Source: Sergeia podlipaevii
Lineage: Eukaryota; Euglenozoa; Kinetoplastea; Trypanosomatida; Trypanosomatidae
DNA: 63,914 nt
NCBI GenBank assembly: GCA_030849805.1
Contig: JASANZ010002177.1
Location: 1 to 63,914 of the forward strand
Reading direction: 5' to 3'
Shown here: one piece after another, positions 18,880 to 29,741 of the stretch
Numbering within the stretch: position 1 is the stretch's first letter
Layout of the letters: each line of letters begins with the position of its first letter
Notes under the pieces: generated by a model
Seen by the model: the letters and a program-made list of their open reading frames with translations, nothing else
Told to the model about the DNA's origin: nothing
Database searches by the model: none
Made by a program: the position numbers and the translations under genes

Positions 18880-20049
18880 ATGCGAACTGGTGTTTGCTTG
18901 ACGTTTCTTACAAGCACTCTGTGTAGCTTCGTGCACCAGAGGCCACAGCGGTATGGAGTCCCACTACTCGTGTCAGTTCGTTGGGCAGCTACTTCGCGAA
19001 GCAGCTGCAGCAGTGGTGCAAGTAGGAAGCGCAAGCCAGAAAAGAGGACTCAGTCAATTGCTACGGTTTCTACTGGTACCCCCTCCTCTCGTAGAAGTAG
19101 AAGACAGACAAGTACATTAGAGGGGGAAGCGGACCACCAGCCGCTACCCTCTACCTCATCCTCCTCGACACGTACTCACCCCCTTCTTCATGTATCTGCG
19201 CGGAATGAACCTGTTCGTGCACGCAGCATCAAGAACGTGAGCTCGAAGACAGAAGCTGCGGAGGAGACAGAGATGAGTGAGAACGATACCCGACTCGCTA
19301 TGCGACTGCTGATGTCGCGGCACCTGACGAGGGAGCGGGTTAGGCATAGGCCGCAGAAACACGCACTGGACGATCTTCGTGAGAATATGCGTATCAAACA
19401 GCAAGAAACGCTGCGCCGGATTGAACAGAAGAATCGCAACTCTCTGCAACTGTTAGGCGCGGACGCTTTCCCCGTGTTGGAAGGAGTCCTGCCTCTCTTC
19501 ACGCAGAGTACTCCTGGGGAGACTGGAGATGCTGGTGAGAAGGCAAAGAAAAGCGGCGGTGGCGGCGGCGCGGCGTGGATGCAACCCAACAGAGTTGAGT
19601 TTGATGGTGCCTCCATGGCGACGACTACCACTATCATCGGTGACACTGTTGGCCTTAGTAGGAATTGTGCTGATGCGAGCATCAGCGCCGCCGCCGCCGA
19701 ATGGCCTGCCGTTTCCCTCGAGACACTGTGCCGGCCAGACTTGTCGGTATACAGCAACGAGCGGGACGTGCGCATTGATAGTCACGAGATGGTGACCCGG
19801 AAGAAGGAAGGTGTGCAGGAGGAGAGAGACAGCGTGCACAGCGGCAGAGGCCGTATAGCGATCGCGGCAGAAAGAGGGCTTCAGGACGACGGGGAAGCAA
19901 TTGAAGAAGCCCTGGATGAGAACCTATACGACGAGGGTGGAGGTGCTGGCATGGCGCAGCGCTTGCGGGAGCAGTTGGTTGAAGAGGATGAGGACCAGGA
20001 CTTCTCTGTGTTGCAGTACGGTGACTCCGACGGTGAGGAGTTACTCTAG
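18880..20049 (+). CDS. Hypothetical protein, probably mitochondrial
   Basis: I do not recognise this 389-residue protein. From the first ATG (18880) the N terminus (MRTGVCLTFLTSTLCSFVH, then QRPQRYGVPLLVSVRWAAT) has Arg, His, Ser and Thr but no acidic residue for about 50 positions. This is typical of a mitochondrial presequence, although a signal peptide cannot be excluded. A basic Ser/Arg-rich stretch follows. Next comes a helical, Arg/Gln-rich segment (about residues 135-195, with RLAMRLLMSRHLTRERVRHR and IEQKNRNSLQLLG), then a Gly-rich patch and an acidic C terminus ending in YGDSDGEELL. The charge pattern could suit a mitochondrial ribosome-associated or RNA-binding protein, but that is inference. 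The frame is open upstream only via GTG. Confidence 0.75.
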   Translation: MRTGVCLTFLTSTLCSFVHQRPQRYGVPLLVSVRWAATSRSSCSSGASRKRKPEKRTQSIATVSTGTPSSRRSRRQTSTLEGEADHQPLPSTSSSSTRTHPLLHVSARNEPVRARSIKNVSSKTEAAEETEMSENDTRLAMRLLMSRHLTRERVRHRPQKHALDDLRENMRIKQQETLRRIEQKNRNSLQLLGADAFPVLEGVLPLFTQSTPGETGDAGEKAKKSGGGGGAAWMQPNRVEFDGASMATTTTIIGDTVGLSRNCADASISAAAAEWPAVSLETLCRPDLSVYSNERDVRIDSHEMVTRKKEGVQEERDSVHSGRGRIAIAAERGLQDDGEAIEEALDENLYDEGGGAGMAQRLREQLVEEDEDQDFSVLQYGDSDGEELL

Positions 20050-20395
20050 TAGGAAGGCACGCTCATGTAAGTGCGCACATCTATGTGTGTGTCTTTATCT
20101 GTTCATACTGTGGCAATATTCACACATCATTCAAGATATATGACAAATCTTTTTGATGTAAATTAATGGTTCAACTGGATACTTACCAGCTGAGATGGGA
20201 CTTCTTCACTTTAAACATTGCAGCAAATGCATAGTAACTGCGGATACTGTTGCCCACTTTTTTTCTTTTTCTCTTATGTCTTTTCTTCCTTTCACTTATT
20301 GTCTTTTTCCTTGCGCACACTCATATATGGCGCTATTTACCAGTTAGTACACATCTATTCCACGTAACTAGAGGGGGAAGTAAGCTAGCTAGCTC
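20050..20395. other. Short intergenic region
   Basis: A T/C-rich stretch (about 20257-20312) is followed by AG dinucleotides near 20344-20345 and 20370-20384. One of these probably accepts the spliced leader for the RRP45 gene. Nothing else is seen. Confidence 0.5.
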
Positions 20396-21508
20396 ATGTT
20401 TTACAGACCAGCGCAGTTAGTGCCTCTGGAGGCACTGCAGAAGCGCAACGTTGAGTTCGCGCGTGAGGCGTGGCGTGCTGGCATTCGCCCTGACCAGCGC
20501 GAGGCCACGCAAATCCGAGAGATGATTGTAGAGTATCCCACTCTCTCCAGGGACCTCGTGCAGGTGCGCTGCGGCTTCACTACTGTGTCAGCCTCCGTCA
20601 CGTGCGAGCTGGTGGAGCCAACCCCTTTTAAGCCTAAGCACGGCTTTTTCGATGTTCGGGTTCGTCAGCTGATGCACGAGCGAGACAGCGTTAATGCACC
20701 GCTTCGCGTCAAGAAGCTCGCAACGTTCTTAGAGCGTCTGCTGAAGGGAAGCGTGCTTGAAACAGAGGGTCTTTGCGTGCTGCCAGGCCGGCGCGTGTGG
20801 AGTGTTGTTGTCAATGTACTTATAATGAACGACGCAGGAAACGTTCTGGATGCGGCGCAGTGGGCGGCGTTGGCAGCTCTTATGCACTTCCGGCGTCCCG
20901 AGCTCACAATCCGTGGCGAGAGCGTTACTGTGCACTCTCCACATGAGCGTGATCCAGTGCCGCTCTCCCTGCATCATCTGCCCATCTGCTGCACGCACGC
21001 CATCACGCTCGATCCACGCGCACTGCAGTTAGAGGCTCGTACTGCCGCCTTGAGACCAAACGTCCCCACAACCAGCAGCAGCGCTGGGGAGAGCGCAGCG
21101 GAGGCAGCTTCAGTGCTGCAGCAGCAACGAGACAATTACCTGCGTGTGGCGACAGATCCTACCGCGGATGAGATCGCCGCGGCTGCAAGCCTGGTGACGG
21201 TGGCGGTCAATGCAGAAGGTCAAGTCTGTGCGCTGGAGAAGGGAGAGGGCTGTGATGTGCCGTGGTCGGCTCTGAGGGAATGCATTGATACAACGATAGT
21301 TCTGTCGCCACGAATCTTGGAAGTCATTCGAGCTGCTATGGCTGCACACGATAGGAAACGTGAGGAGGCACATAAGGCGCAGTTTTTGTGGGCACAGAAG
21401 AGGACGGGAGTTAGCAAAGCAGAGGACACTGCAACCGCAGCGGCAACGACTGAGACTACAGTAGAGAGGGAAGATGTGAGGCCCGCCAAGAAGCCGAGAG
21501 CTGACTAG
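20396..21508 (+). CDS. RRP45: Exosome subunit RRP45 (RNase PH-like)
   Basis: This 370-residue protein is a core ring subunit of the RNA exosome, the complex that degrades and trims RNA from the 3' end in nucleus and cytoplasm. The RNase PH fold is recognisable from residue 1 to about 290. It has the family's N-terminal RPDQRE motif (about 32-37, in GIRPDQREATQIR), the GFTTVSASVTCELVEP strand (about 61-76) and later LHHLPICCTHAI (about 196). A charged, Ala/Thr-rich tail follows that ends KKPRAD and could include a nuclear localisation signal. Length and order fit eukaryotic RRP45/PM-Scl-75 (EXOSC9). In the eukaryotic ring these PH subunits are generally structural. RRP42 or RRP43 are the alternatives, but the N terminus fits RRP45 best. 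Confidence 0.85.
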   Translation: MFYRPAQLVPLEALQKRNVEFAREAWRAGIRPDQREATQIREMIVEYPTLSRDLVQVRCGFTTVSASVTCELVEPTPFKPKHGFFDVRVRQLMHERDSVNAPLRVKKLATFLERLLKGSVLETEGLCVLPGRRVWSVVVNVLIMNDAGNVLDAAQWAALAALMHFRRPELTIRGESVTVHSPHERDPVPLSLHHLPICCTHAITLDPRALQLEARTAALRPNVPTTSSSAGESAAEAASVLQQQRDNYLRVATDPTADEIAAAASLVTVAVNAEGQVCALEKGEGCDVPWSALRECIDTTIVLSPRILEVIRAAMAAHDRKREEAHKAQFLWAQKRTGVSKAEDTATAAATTETTVEREDVRPAKKPRAD

Positions 21509-22161
21509 TGTAAGAGCGGCAAGTGACGCGCAACCCATCACCCCTCTGAAGAGGAGTACACGCCTGCTGTTACATCATCGAATAAGCATATCATGCCTAA
21601 GTAAGCAGAAAATGGGTGACTAAACGCAATACTAAAAGAACAAAATAAAATTCTTAATTAAGACAGAACAGTTCTATATGCACAAGATGTCTGTTATTTA
21701 ACATTTTTTCTCTGTCGAACGCTTGTTTAATTTTTGCTGTAGTGCGGGACATTGAGGAGAATGGCCTACTACGCTATGCTGCGTGTTCTATGTATGACCT
21801 CACATGTATCCTGACTTTACTAACTCATTTTTTTTTTTTTAAATGAATAATCATATGCATGCTAACTTTTTGATATTCAGGAATCATCACTTCCCATTGC
21901 GGTGCAACTTGATTGGTAGACTTTCAATAGCATCTGGTAGAGGGAGAGACACACACGCATACACACACACATAGAGAGAGAGAGAGGTGCGGCTTGTCAC
22001 TTGTCACTTCCACAACGCAACACGCATTGGGTATCTTGCCAGCAAACTGTATTTCTACACACAGGTAGTCATCACTGCTGCTGCTGCTGTGTCTACATAT
22101 CTAAATCTAAATCTCTATATATATTATTAATATTGTTGCTATTGCCTCCCTCCCCCCGAAA
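21509..22161. other. Intergenic region with CA/GA microsatellites
   Basis: Spacer with a CA and GA dinucleotide block (21950-21986), a short tandem CTTGTCA repeat near 21993-22006 and CTG repeats at 22076-22090. No gene is seen. The sequence just before the next ATG (TCCCTCCCCCC) is pyrimidine-rich but has no close AG, so the acceptor lies further upstream. Confidence 0.55.
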
Positions 22162-25100
22162 ATGATTGGACTGCGCCAGATTTGTTCTTCCTCGTCCATT
22201 CACACGTCTTGTGTACTGCCACTGGAGGATGACGTCATTACTAGCAGTGGAACCCCGATGAAGCAGGTGCTGTTGGCGGCCACTGGATCCTGCATTCAAG
22301 CGTACTCCATCAATAGTACTAGGAGCGGAAGCGGCGATGTAGCTGACGTGACAATGTCGCCTCTTCCTCACCTGCTTCATCTCGGCGGCACCGCGCTCAA
22401 GATCGTGCCGCTTGCTCATCAGTGTTTCTTAGTGTGGACTCGTGAGTACGAGCTGATTGTGGTTCGTTATCAAGCGAACCTCCAGGCACCGATAGAAACG
22501 AGCGCAACACCACAGACGCATTGCGTGAGCTCCACAGAAGAGAAGAAAGGAGGGAATGAAGAAGAGCGGACTGGTCCCTATCATGGCCACTGGTTCATCC
22601 TCTACAAGCAGGTGCTGCCGGAAATTAGCAGTCACGCCGCTATTTTTGCAAATGGAGAAGATACTGGGGCCGACCTGCCCGTGCAGGAGCCGCTGCTTGT
22701 GGTGAGTGCCCACAGAGACTGTGTGCGAGGCTTCCTTGCGAGCAAGTGGCTGCACACAGTGCACATCTCGTTCGCTCGTGTGGCGGAGACACCGCTGCAG
22801 TCTCCACACGCCAAGATGTTGAACTTGCCTGCACTGCCCAAGCCCGCCATCACACCTCATCACGCACCGATTAAGCAAGGGACGCCGCTGGCCTCTAGCT
22901 CGCCGCAGGGGCGAAGACGCGTGCCGCTTTCTTTCTACAGCACACGCTGGGGCAGAAGCACGGAGCCACGCACGGGCTACACACGAGGCGAGTACAGCTT
23001 TTTGCGACCAAGCAGCAGCAATGACGGCACTGGACGCCGCAAAGATGAAACACCTGCACAGTGCCGTAGACGTCAGGAAGAGGCCTGGATGACTTTCAGT
23101 CAGCTCTGCGATATCCCAGACGAGGACCTCATCCTCTCTCACAGCATTACGGAATTATCGAGGCACAAGCACGCCATGACGTCGCACTTGATCAAATGGA
23201 CAACCGCGCGGGATGAGTGGCTGCCTCGGGTTCAGGTGGACGCGGTGGAGGTGCCTTCCGACGTTCTGCTGCTGGTGCCCTTCTTGCGCGCTCCACTTCC
23301 CCCGGCGGTGGCGGAGCCGGGCGTAAACTCGCCTAAAGGGAGTTTGACAACACCGTTCAACACCACCGTTGCGTGTGCGCAGTGCCCAGGCAATCGTCTT
23401 CATAGCAACGCAATGTCGTTGTGGAGGGCGGCGAACGCTTTTGGGCACTTGCTCTTAGGCAGACGGAGGCTTGAAGTGACGTCGTTCGATGCGAACTCGA
23501 CCGGGGTAGTGGCGACAGGCATTAGTTGCACGCAGTCCCTCACGAATACCACCACTCCGTACTACGCGGTGGTGGTGCCGTGCCTCAACACAGACAACGC
23601 CATACACCTAGGCACGCTTGGACATCTGGTGGTGTTCTCACACGGCAGGAGCGGGCAGTACGTATCTGTTACACCAATTGCGGACATATGCGAGGAGGGT
23701 GTAGACGTGCGTGCGGCCACCGGCCTCGCGCGGGTCGTTAGCTGTGTGGCGCTGCAAACAGCTCCCCCGCCCCCATCTCAGAGAAGGAAGACAGCTGAGG
23801 GCTTGGACGCGGACCGCGATGAGGAGGAGAATGTCACGAGGCCATGCTTGTTGTGGCTAGTGCTGGATGATGGCACACTGGCGACATTCACGATGCCTGT
23901 TACTTCCTTCCAAGGGACGGAGAAGGAACAACAGGATGGCCTAGATGACTGCGAGATGCGTGGCTGGCCAGCAGCGACGATTGAGGGATTACCAGAGAAC
24001 TTCACCGCCTTTTCTATTCAGCCTTTACGTTTTCCTTTTGCGGAGGGTGACGATGATAGTTACACTAGTAGCAGTGAGGACAAGGAAGCGGCAATCAAGG
24101 CGGCGGTGCGGATGATGGTCGGAGAGGAGTCGGTGTTTCCGTGCACGTACCGTTATGCGCTGCTCTCAGACGGCCTTGCGAACGTGTACGCTGTCGATCT
24201 CATTGCTTGCCGTGTGGTCGGTGCTTTCACGGGTGATGGAGCGATGGTGTCAGTCTGCCGCGGTGCTGGTAGCGATGAGATCATTGCTGCCCACAGTGGA
24301 GGTCTCGTGAAGATGTTAACGCCGCACTTGCCGACAATCACGGAGGGTTGCATTCCTTCTGCCGGCAGCGGCGCGTGGTCTGTGACTCGCCTCATGCCAG
24401 TGGTGCTCGGTGGCACACATACGCTTCACCTGCTTGTGAGCCACTCGCATCACAGTAGCGTCTTCAGATGCCCCATTAACACCCGCACGGGGAGGCTGGA
24501 GTGCATGACGGAGGTACGCCCAGGAGGCGCCGCTGTGGGTGGAGCTTCATCACCCTTCCCATCCGTACAGTATATAAGCACCGAGGCCACTTTAGCCTGC
24601 GCATCCGTGCCACTGCTTAACAATGGAACTCTCGCGCAGTGTACAACGCGTCAGCTTTTTGTGGATGGCACTGCTTATGAATTGCCTACAAAGGCGGCCA
24701 CTCACGCGGCCATGGCGCCATACAGTTACGAGACAGCCTCCGCTGTGAAGGGAACTCAGCGTGTCTCGTTAGTGCTGCTCACAGCAGCAACGGACACCTC
24801 TACCATTTTTGTGCTTGGCACTCGCAAAGACTCGCGTGGTGCGGCACACACGGAGGTGGTGTGTGAAGCCATTGCATGCAAAGCACCAATAGCGGGTCTT
24901 TCTGCCTGCCCTCCAACTTTCATCAATGAGTGCAGCGAGGGGAAGCCAGCGGTGATAGCCGTCGCAACCTTTATAGCGCTTCTGTGGGACTGCACGGCGT
25001 GCATTGTGCGTGTCATTGAGCGTGCCAGTGTGTCATTCACGGTCGCCCACGTAGTACTTGAGCGACCGTCTTGGAGTATTTTTGGAGGCATTGATGGGTG

Positions 25101-27573
25101 CCTGTCCCCACCGCGCTCACTGGCACCTTTATCGTCTTCTTCTGACTCCGTGCCTACTACCTCTTCCTCAACGGCGTGTTGGCTCGTCACGCACACGGAC
25201 ACAACTCTTTCACTTCTTACCGTTTCCGGCGCTTTTGACGCTCCTACGTGCTCATGGACCGTCACCGACATGGGTGAGGGCAGTGGTGGCGGTATCTGCG
25301 GAGCTCCATCTACAGCCGAGGAGGTGAGTGTAGTTGTGAACGCGAGTGACCCGGGAGCCCGTGGCGTTCACAACATTGCACTGCTGCACGGAGCGAAGGT
25401 TGTGCTTGCTGCCGCAGTGACTGGTGAAGAGAGGCCATGTACCTGGATGCGGTACGCACGACTGCTGCCTGGAGACTCACAGTGGCGTCACGCAGGAGTT
25501 ACCAGCAACACTGTAGGTGGCAGCGAGGTGTATGTGGGGCCAGGGTGGCGGTGCGGCGCAGTCGTGGAGTATGCAGTTCCTAGCGCCTCAGGCACCGACT
25601 ACGTGCACACGGTATTTGCGGCTGGAAACAAGGGCATCACAGTGTGCTCGCTTAGTAGGGCTTTCCGTCACGATGCAGACACGGCTGCATTAGCGCCGTC
25701 TTGCTCCGACTTGGCATTTGTTGGTCGAGAAACGTACAGTGTGGTGCGTGCCATGCAGCTACCCGCGATGAGCCCAGACCATACGCTTGTCAAGGCTGTG
25801 TACAGCTCACGCCAGCGGAAGATCTTGTGCTTCATCGACACCGGCAATCCAGCTGCCTCCACCTTGGTTTTGGCGGTGTGTGAGAAGTCTCTGCAGGTGG
25901 TGGATGCACTGCAGCTGCCTTCGTGGGAGTCCGCCCTGTGTGCGGAGAAGGTGCCAGAGCTGAGCGATGCTGCAGAGGGGCGTGCGGACGCCGCCATGCA
26001 TCCTACCATCGGTGCGAGGTGCTACACATACCAGGACGATATTGTGGTGATTGGCACTGGTGTGTATGACAAAAGCTTCGAAACCCTCTCACAGGAGCAT
26101 GAGGCTGCTGGGAGTAGCAGGGAGGGTAGAGATGACCCTTCATTTGCCGGCCGCTTGCTGGTGATGCTGCCTGAGCCTCTCACCATCGTGAGCCACGCCG
26201 ACATAAAGAAGGATGAGCCTGGCGCCGGCGCGGTGAACGCGGTGTCTATTCAATGGCGGCCTGCACCTCTGTCAAGCACGTCCCTCGCTACGCGTGGGGC
26301 CCTCAGAGAGGCCCTGGTTGCGGCAGCGTGCGGCTCGCAGGTGCGCCTGTACTACCTGCAAGGGATATCATTGATACTGCTAAGCGCCTTATCTCTTGGC
26401 ACGGAGTGCACTGCTGTTGCGCTTGCCTTCCCCAGCTTGACTGTGTGCCTTGGAGGACGTTGCAACGGCTATCTGCACATACTGTCGACCAATGAACAGC
26501 CTATTGCGTCTGGTTGCGGTGGTAAAATGGCGGCCTCCACATCATCTGCCGCAACTGCCGCTGCCGGTGGTGGTGGTGCTGGTGGTGATATCTCCGCGGA
26601 TGGTGCCACCGCGCCTGGTGTCTCTGGCGCTGTGACCACCACCACAACGGTCTACAACCGGGTAGCGACAAGCAGCACTTGGATATTTGCTTTGAAGCTA
26701 AAGGTGAGCGCGCTCGAGCCTGTCATGACGGAGTGCGTGGCGGTGCGCACTTTTGGTCAACGATTCGTACGCACTGATCAAGATGGAAACGTATGCTTGA
26801 CTTACGTGGACACCTCTCAGGCTTCTGCGATGGCAGGGACGGAGAGCATATCTGAGTATCCCATTATAGGTCTCAATGGGTGTGAGGCCCCCATCACACA
26901 CTGTGTGCGGCTTCCTAGTGCACCTACTTCGCTGCAGGTGCTGAGTCGCATGCCATGCGCGGCTGCCCGCCATGAGCCCCGCGCTGTCAAGTCAGGCGAG
27001 TTCACTACACTGCTGCCTCACTATGGGAGCCTGCAACCGCACAAGAGTAATGGCACCAGTCGATCCAGAGGAGTGACCGGCCTCTTCGTTCCCTGCGAGG
27101 ATGGAAGCCTCTACGCGGCCGTTGAGTTGCCCTATGCACTTGCGCATCCGCTACTGAGGCTAGAGCAAGCACTGACGGATATGTATGACTGTATGCCTAC
27201 CTTGTGCGTGAAGCGCGTACCTTGGGCACCCACGAGATGCGCTACGGATTGCCGAGAGAAGGTTGAGCTGCAGTACACACAGCACGCCGTATCCTTCAAC
27301 TCTGAGTACGCTTTCAACGTGCGCGAGCGCGTGATCTCCAAGTGCGGTGTTGTAGTACTTGACGCGTTGACGGAGGTCTTTGAACTTCAAAAATTGCTGG
27401 ACGCTGCTGCGGCAGGGGATGTTGTGGAGAGTGCTTTCATGGCATCAGCACAGTTAGCGGACGCACAGAACAGACATATTTCACTAAAGGAGATTATAGA
27501 GAAGCTTCTCTTCGAGGAGTACGACCATGAGCTAACGCTGGATGTCATCGAGGAGATCGTGCAGGTGTTGTAA
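22162..27573 (+). CDS. Very large CPSF_A/MMS1-family beta-propeller protein (SF3b130- or CPSF160-like)
   Basis: This 1803-residue protein appears to belong to the superfamily of triple beta-propeller scaffolds that includes DDB1, CPSF160 and SF3b130 (SAP130). The C-terminal 150 residues have the CPSF_A layout. A strand reading FVPCEDGSLYAAVELPY is followed by the helix HPLLRLEQALTDMYDC, a VRERVISKCGVVVLDALTEVFEL segment and a final helical module. Mid-protein patterns such as TLACASVPLLNNGTL...LFVDG match the propeller-C repeat found before that domain. Human members are 1140-1450 residues; the excess here lies in hydrophilic Ser/Thr- and Gly-rich insertions (for example about 1455-1495). If it is SF3b130 it would act in the U2 snRNP; if CPSF160, in polyadenylation coupled to trans-splicing. 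I cannot choose firmly. Confidence 0.75.
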   Translation: MIGLRQICSSSSIHTSCVLPLEDDVITSSGTPMKQVLLAATGSCIQAYSINSTRSGSGDVADVTMSPLPHLLHLGGTALKIVPLAHQCFLVWTREYELIVVRYQANLQAPIETSATPQTHCVSSTEEKKGGNEEERTGPYHGHWFILYKQVLPEISSHAAIFANGEDTGADLPVQEPLLVVSAHRDCVRGFLASKWLHTVHISFARVAETPLQSPHAKMLNLPALPKPAITPHHAPIKQGTPLASSSPQGRRRVPLSFYSTRWGRSTEPRTGYTRGEYSFLRPSSSNDGTGRRKDETPAQCRRRQEEAWMTFSQLCDIPDEDLILSHSITELSRHKHAMTSHLIKWTTARDEWLPRVQVDAVEVPSDVLLLVPFLRAPLPPAVAEPGVNSPKGSLTTPFNTTVACAQCPGNRLHSNAMSLWRAANAFGHLLLGRRRLEVTSFDANSTGVVATGISCTQSLTNTTTPYYAVVVPCLNTDNAIHLGTLGHLVVFSHGRSGQYVSVTPIADICEEGVDVRAATGLARVVSCVALQTAPPPPSQRRKTAEGLDADRDEEENVTRPCLLWLVLDDGTLATFTMPVTSFQGTEKEQQDGLDDCEMRGWPAATIEGLPENFTAFSIQPLRFPFAEGDDDSYTSSSEDKEAAIKAAVRMMVGEESVFPCTYRYALLSDGLANVYAVDLIACRVVGAFTGDGAMVSVCRGAGSDEIIAAHSGGLVKMLTPHLPTITEGCIPSAGSGAWSVTRLMPVVLGGTHTLHLLVSHSHHSSVFRCPINTRTGRLECMTEVRPGGAAVGGASSPFPSVQYISTEATLACASVPLLNNGTLAQCTTRQLFVDGTAYELPTKAATHAAMAPYSYETASAVKGTQRVSLVLLTAATDTSTIFVLGTRKDSRGAAHTEVVCEAIACKAPIAGLSACPPTFINECSEGKPAVIAVATFIALLWDCTACIVRVIERASVSFTVAHVVLERPSWSIFGGIDGCLSPPRSLAPLSSSSDSVPTTSSSTACWLVTHTDTTLSLLTVSGAFDAPTCSWTVTDMGEGSGGGICGAPSTAEEVSVVVNASDPGARGVHNIALLHGAKVVLAAAVTGEERPCTWMRYARLLPGDSQWRHAGVTSNTVGGSEVYVGPGWRCGAVVEYAVPSASGTDYVHTVFAAGNKGITVCSLSRAFRHDADTAALAPSCSDLAFVGRETYSVVRAMQLPAMSPDHTLVKAVYSSRQRKILCFIDTGNPAASTLVLAVCEKSLQVVDALQLPSWESALCAEKVPELSDAAEGRADAAMHPTIGARCYTYQDDIVVIGTGVYDKSFETLSQEHEAAGSSREGRDDPSFAGRLLVMLPEPLTIVSHADIKKDEPGAGAVNAVSIQWRPAPLSSTSLATRGALREALVAAACGSQVRLYYLQGISLILLSALSLGTECTAVALAFPSLTVCLGGRCNGYLHILSTNEQPIASGCGGKMAASTSSAATAAAGGGGAGGDISADGATAPGVSGAVTTTTTVYNRVATSSTWIFALKLKVSALEPVMTECVAVRTFGQRFVRTDQDGNVCLTYVDTSQASAMAGTESISEYPIIGLNGCEAPITHCVRLPSAPTSLQVLSRMPCAAARHEPRAVKSGEFTTLLPHYGSLQPHKSNGTSRSRGVTGLFVPCEDGSLYAAVELPYALAHPLLRLEQALTDMYDCMPTLCVKRVPWAPTRCATDCREKVELQYTQHAVSFNSEYAFNVRERVISKCGVVVLDALTEVFELQKLLDAAAAGDVVESAFMASAQLADAQNRHISLKEIIEKLLFEEYDHELTLDVIEEIVQVL

Positions 27574-28152
27574 GGAGCCGCATCGACATTGCTACCGCAG
27601 TTTGGCGCGGTCCGGACGAAATAGACGTGCACCCTCTCGCTTTGGGGGACTCAATTGCAGGTTTTTTTTTATTTAAATAAATATCACATGTGTTGAATGA
27701 CTGTGATAGTACATTTGAAATGAATTTGATTGTTATGAGCATGCGAACACATATGCTAGCCATTATTAAGTAAATATTCAAAAGATAACACATAATACGA
27801 AAGTTGTGCACAACATCATACCTTTAAAAAAAAGAAAAAAAACGAAGTCTTTATTGTTCAATTTCTTTATTTATCTGCTACTGCTCAAATGTATTCATGG
27901 CTGTTTTTTTTTCTTCTTTCTTTTCTTTTTTTGTTTAACAATTTTTCTACTTTTTTTTAAAAAAAGATTCTACTCGAGTATTTAAATACTTCGCGCGTTT
28001 CATCATTGAAGAGCTACAGCAGTCCATTTATTTGTGCTGGCACTTGTTAGCGTCTTTTATTATTCGTCTTGTTTTTGTTTCTTCCTTTTCAGCTTCACGT
28101 GGTTGACAGCAGAGATCACTTTCAACGCGCTGAAGAAGTAGAAAGGTAACCA

Positions 28153-28191
<39 letters not shown>

Positions 28192-29741
28192 ACAAACTAA
28201 GGAAAAAGAAAGTGAGAAGGAAGCGTGGTGCCATCTGTTCATTCTCTTTACGCTTCTTTTTTTTTTTTTCCTTTTAGCGCGCGCAAGAGAGAGAGAGCAG
28301 TGTACTTTGCCACGTTAAGTATACACGCGTACTTGTGGGTTCTTTTATATTGTTATTTTATCCACCCACTTTTTTGGTTTGTTTTAAAGAGGACTATCAA
28401 GAAGCTTCTACAGGGAGAGTCATTAGTGTTTGCGTGCTCAAGAACACCTACTTAGGTGTGCATAAATACATAAATATTAATTGTATTTGTAGCCGAGAAA
28501 ACAAGGAAAGAAATAGCTTACAATTATCATTACTAAGCACACGTTATAGTGTTCGTTTACCTTTTTTTTCTCTTTTAATTTTCTTCTCTGAAGGAGACCT
28601 ACATACAGGTTCTCTACTAGCTTCACATCAACCAGTTGCTCAACTCCTCTCTTTAGAACCAAAGAAAGAATATACGAGAAGTAATTGTGCCTCCCCTTCT
28701 TCTTCTCCCCACTAATTAAAAAACTTACTTTTCTGTGTGACGTTGCTACAGTGTTTTTTTTTTTCAAGATTGAGATCGTATTGTGTACATCTCGAGAGAC
28801 GACTTGCATCGTGTTCACTACGTTTACACCTGGCACACACACACACACACACACAACTATATATAAAAAGAGGAAGAACGGGAGAAAGAAAAGGTAGAAG
28901 AAAAGAACAACACCATTTCATCGACCCAAGCATCATAGCACAAACACACAATAGCGGTTTTTTTTTTTGCGTAGACGGTTGCCTTCCCACCCAAAGTGTG
29001 AAGTACTCTAGCCACTCTTTACATATATTCCTGCTACGTTTTTATATAAAAAAAATTATTATTATTTTTTTTGTTTTATTGTTACTTTTTGTTTGCTATT
29101 TTAATAAGACAAGCCACTTTTTCAATTGATTAAGTTCTTCTTGGCTTTCAGACTTGTCTTTAAGGCATCCCTTTCCTTTGTTTGTTTGCAAAGCCTTACT
29201 TGGCTACTATCTGTCTGCCACGTGGCTTCCTAGTGTTGTGCCTCCCTTTATCCCTTTCTCAAACTATCGTTCACGCTGATAAAGAGAAGGGAGAAGCGAA
29301 GAAGGGAAAGAAACAGCGATCATCTCCGCATTGACATACACACAGACACTCACGCACATCATTGAGGGACTCTACTTGGTTTGGAGTTTTTCACACTTTT
29401 GCGTGTGTTTATAATTTTTATTTTGTCTTTGTCTACCACATTTGTGTTTGCGCAGAGCTGAGGGAAGGACTTTTCTGGCAAACTAAGCCTACTTAAAAGA
29501 AAAAATTGCCACCTGTGTATCACATCACTTTTACTTCTGCCTTCGCTGTACATCAACTACAGGGAGAGAGGGACCTAAAGTGTAAAGGCGAGACACACAG
29601 ACTTGGGCTTTTGAATTCAACGTAGTAGGGCTTTATTCTTCACTTTGACAGAAAGGACAGACTCGTTGCCGAAGTACCGTTGGCTTTAACTTCGCTACAT
29701 AGTTACACACACACACACACACACACACACAAGTGCTCGCA
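27574..29741. other. Long intergenic region, 2.2 kb, with CA microsatellites
   Basis: No convincing gene. It contains (CA)n runs at 28158-28189, 28834-28853 and 29706-29731, and several T tracts (27905-27950, 28257-28274, 28752-28762). The last CA run ends 10 bases before the next start codon and probably sits in that mRNA's 5' UTR, since plausible acceptor AGs lie near 29650. Confidence 0.55.
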
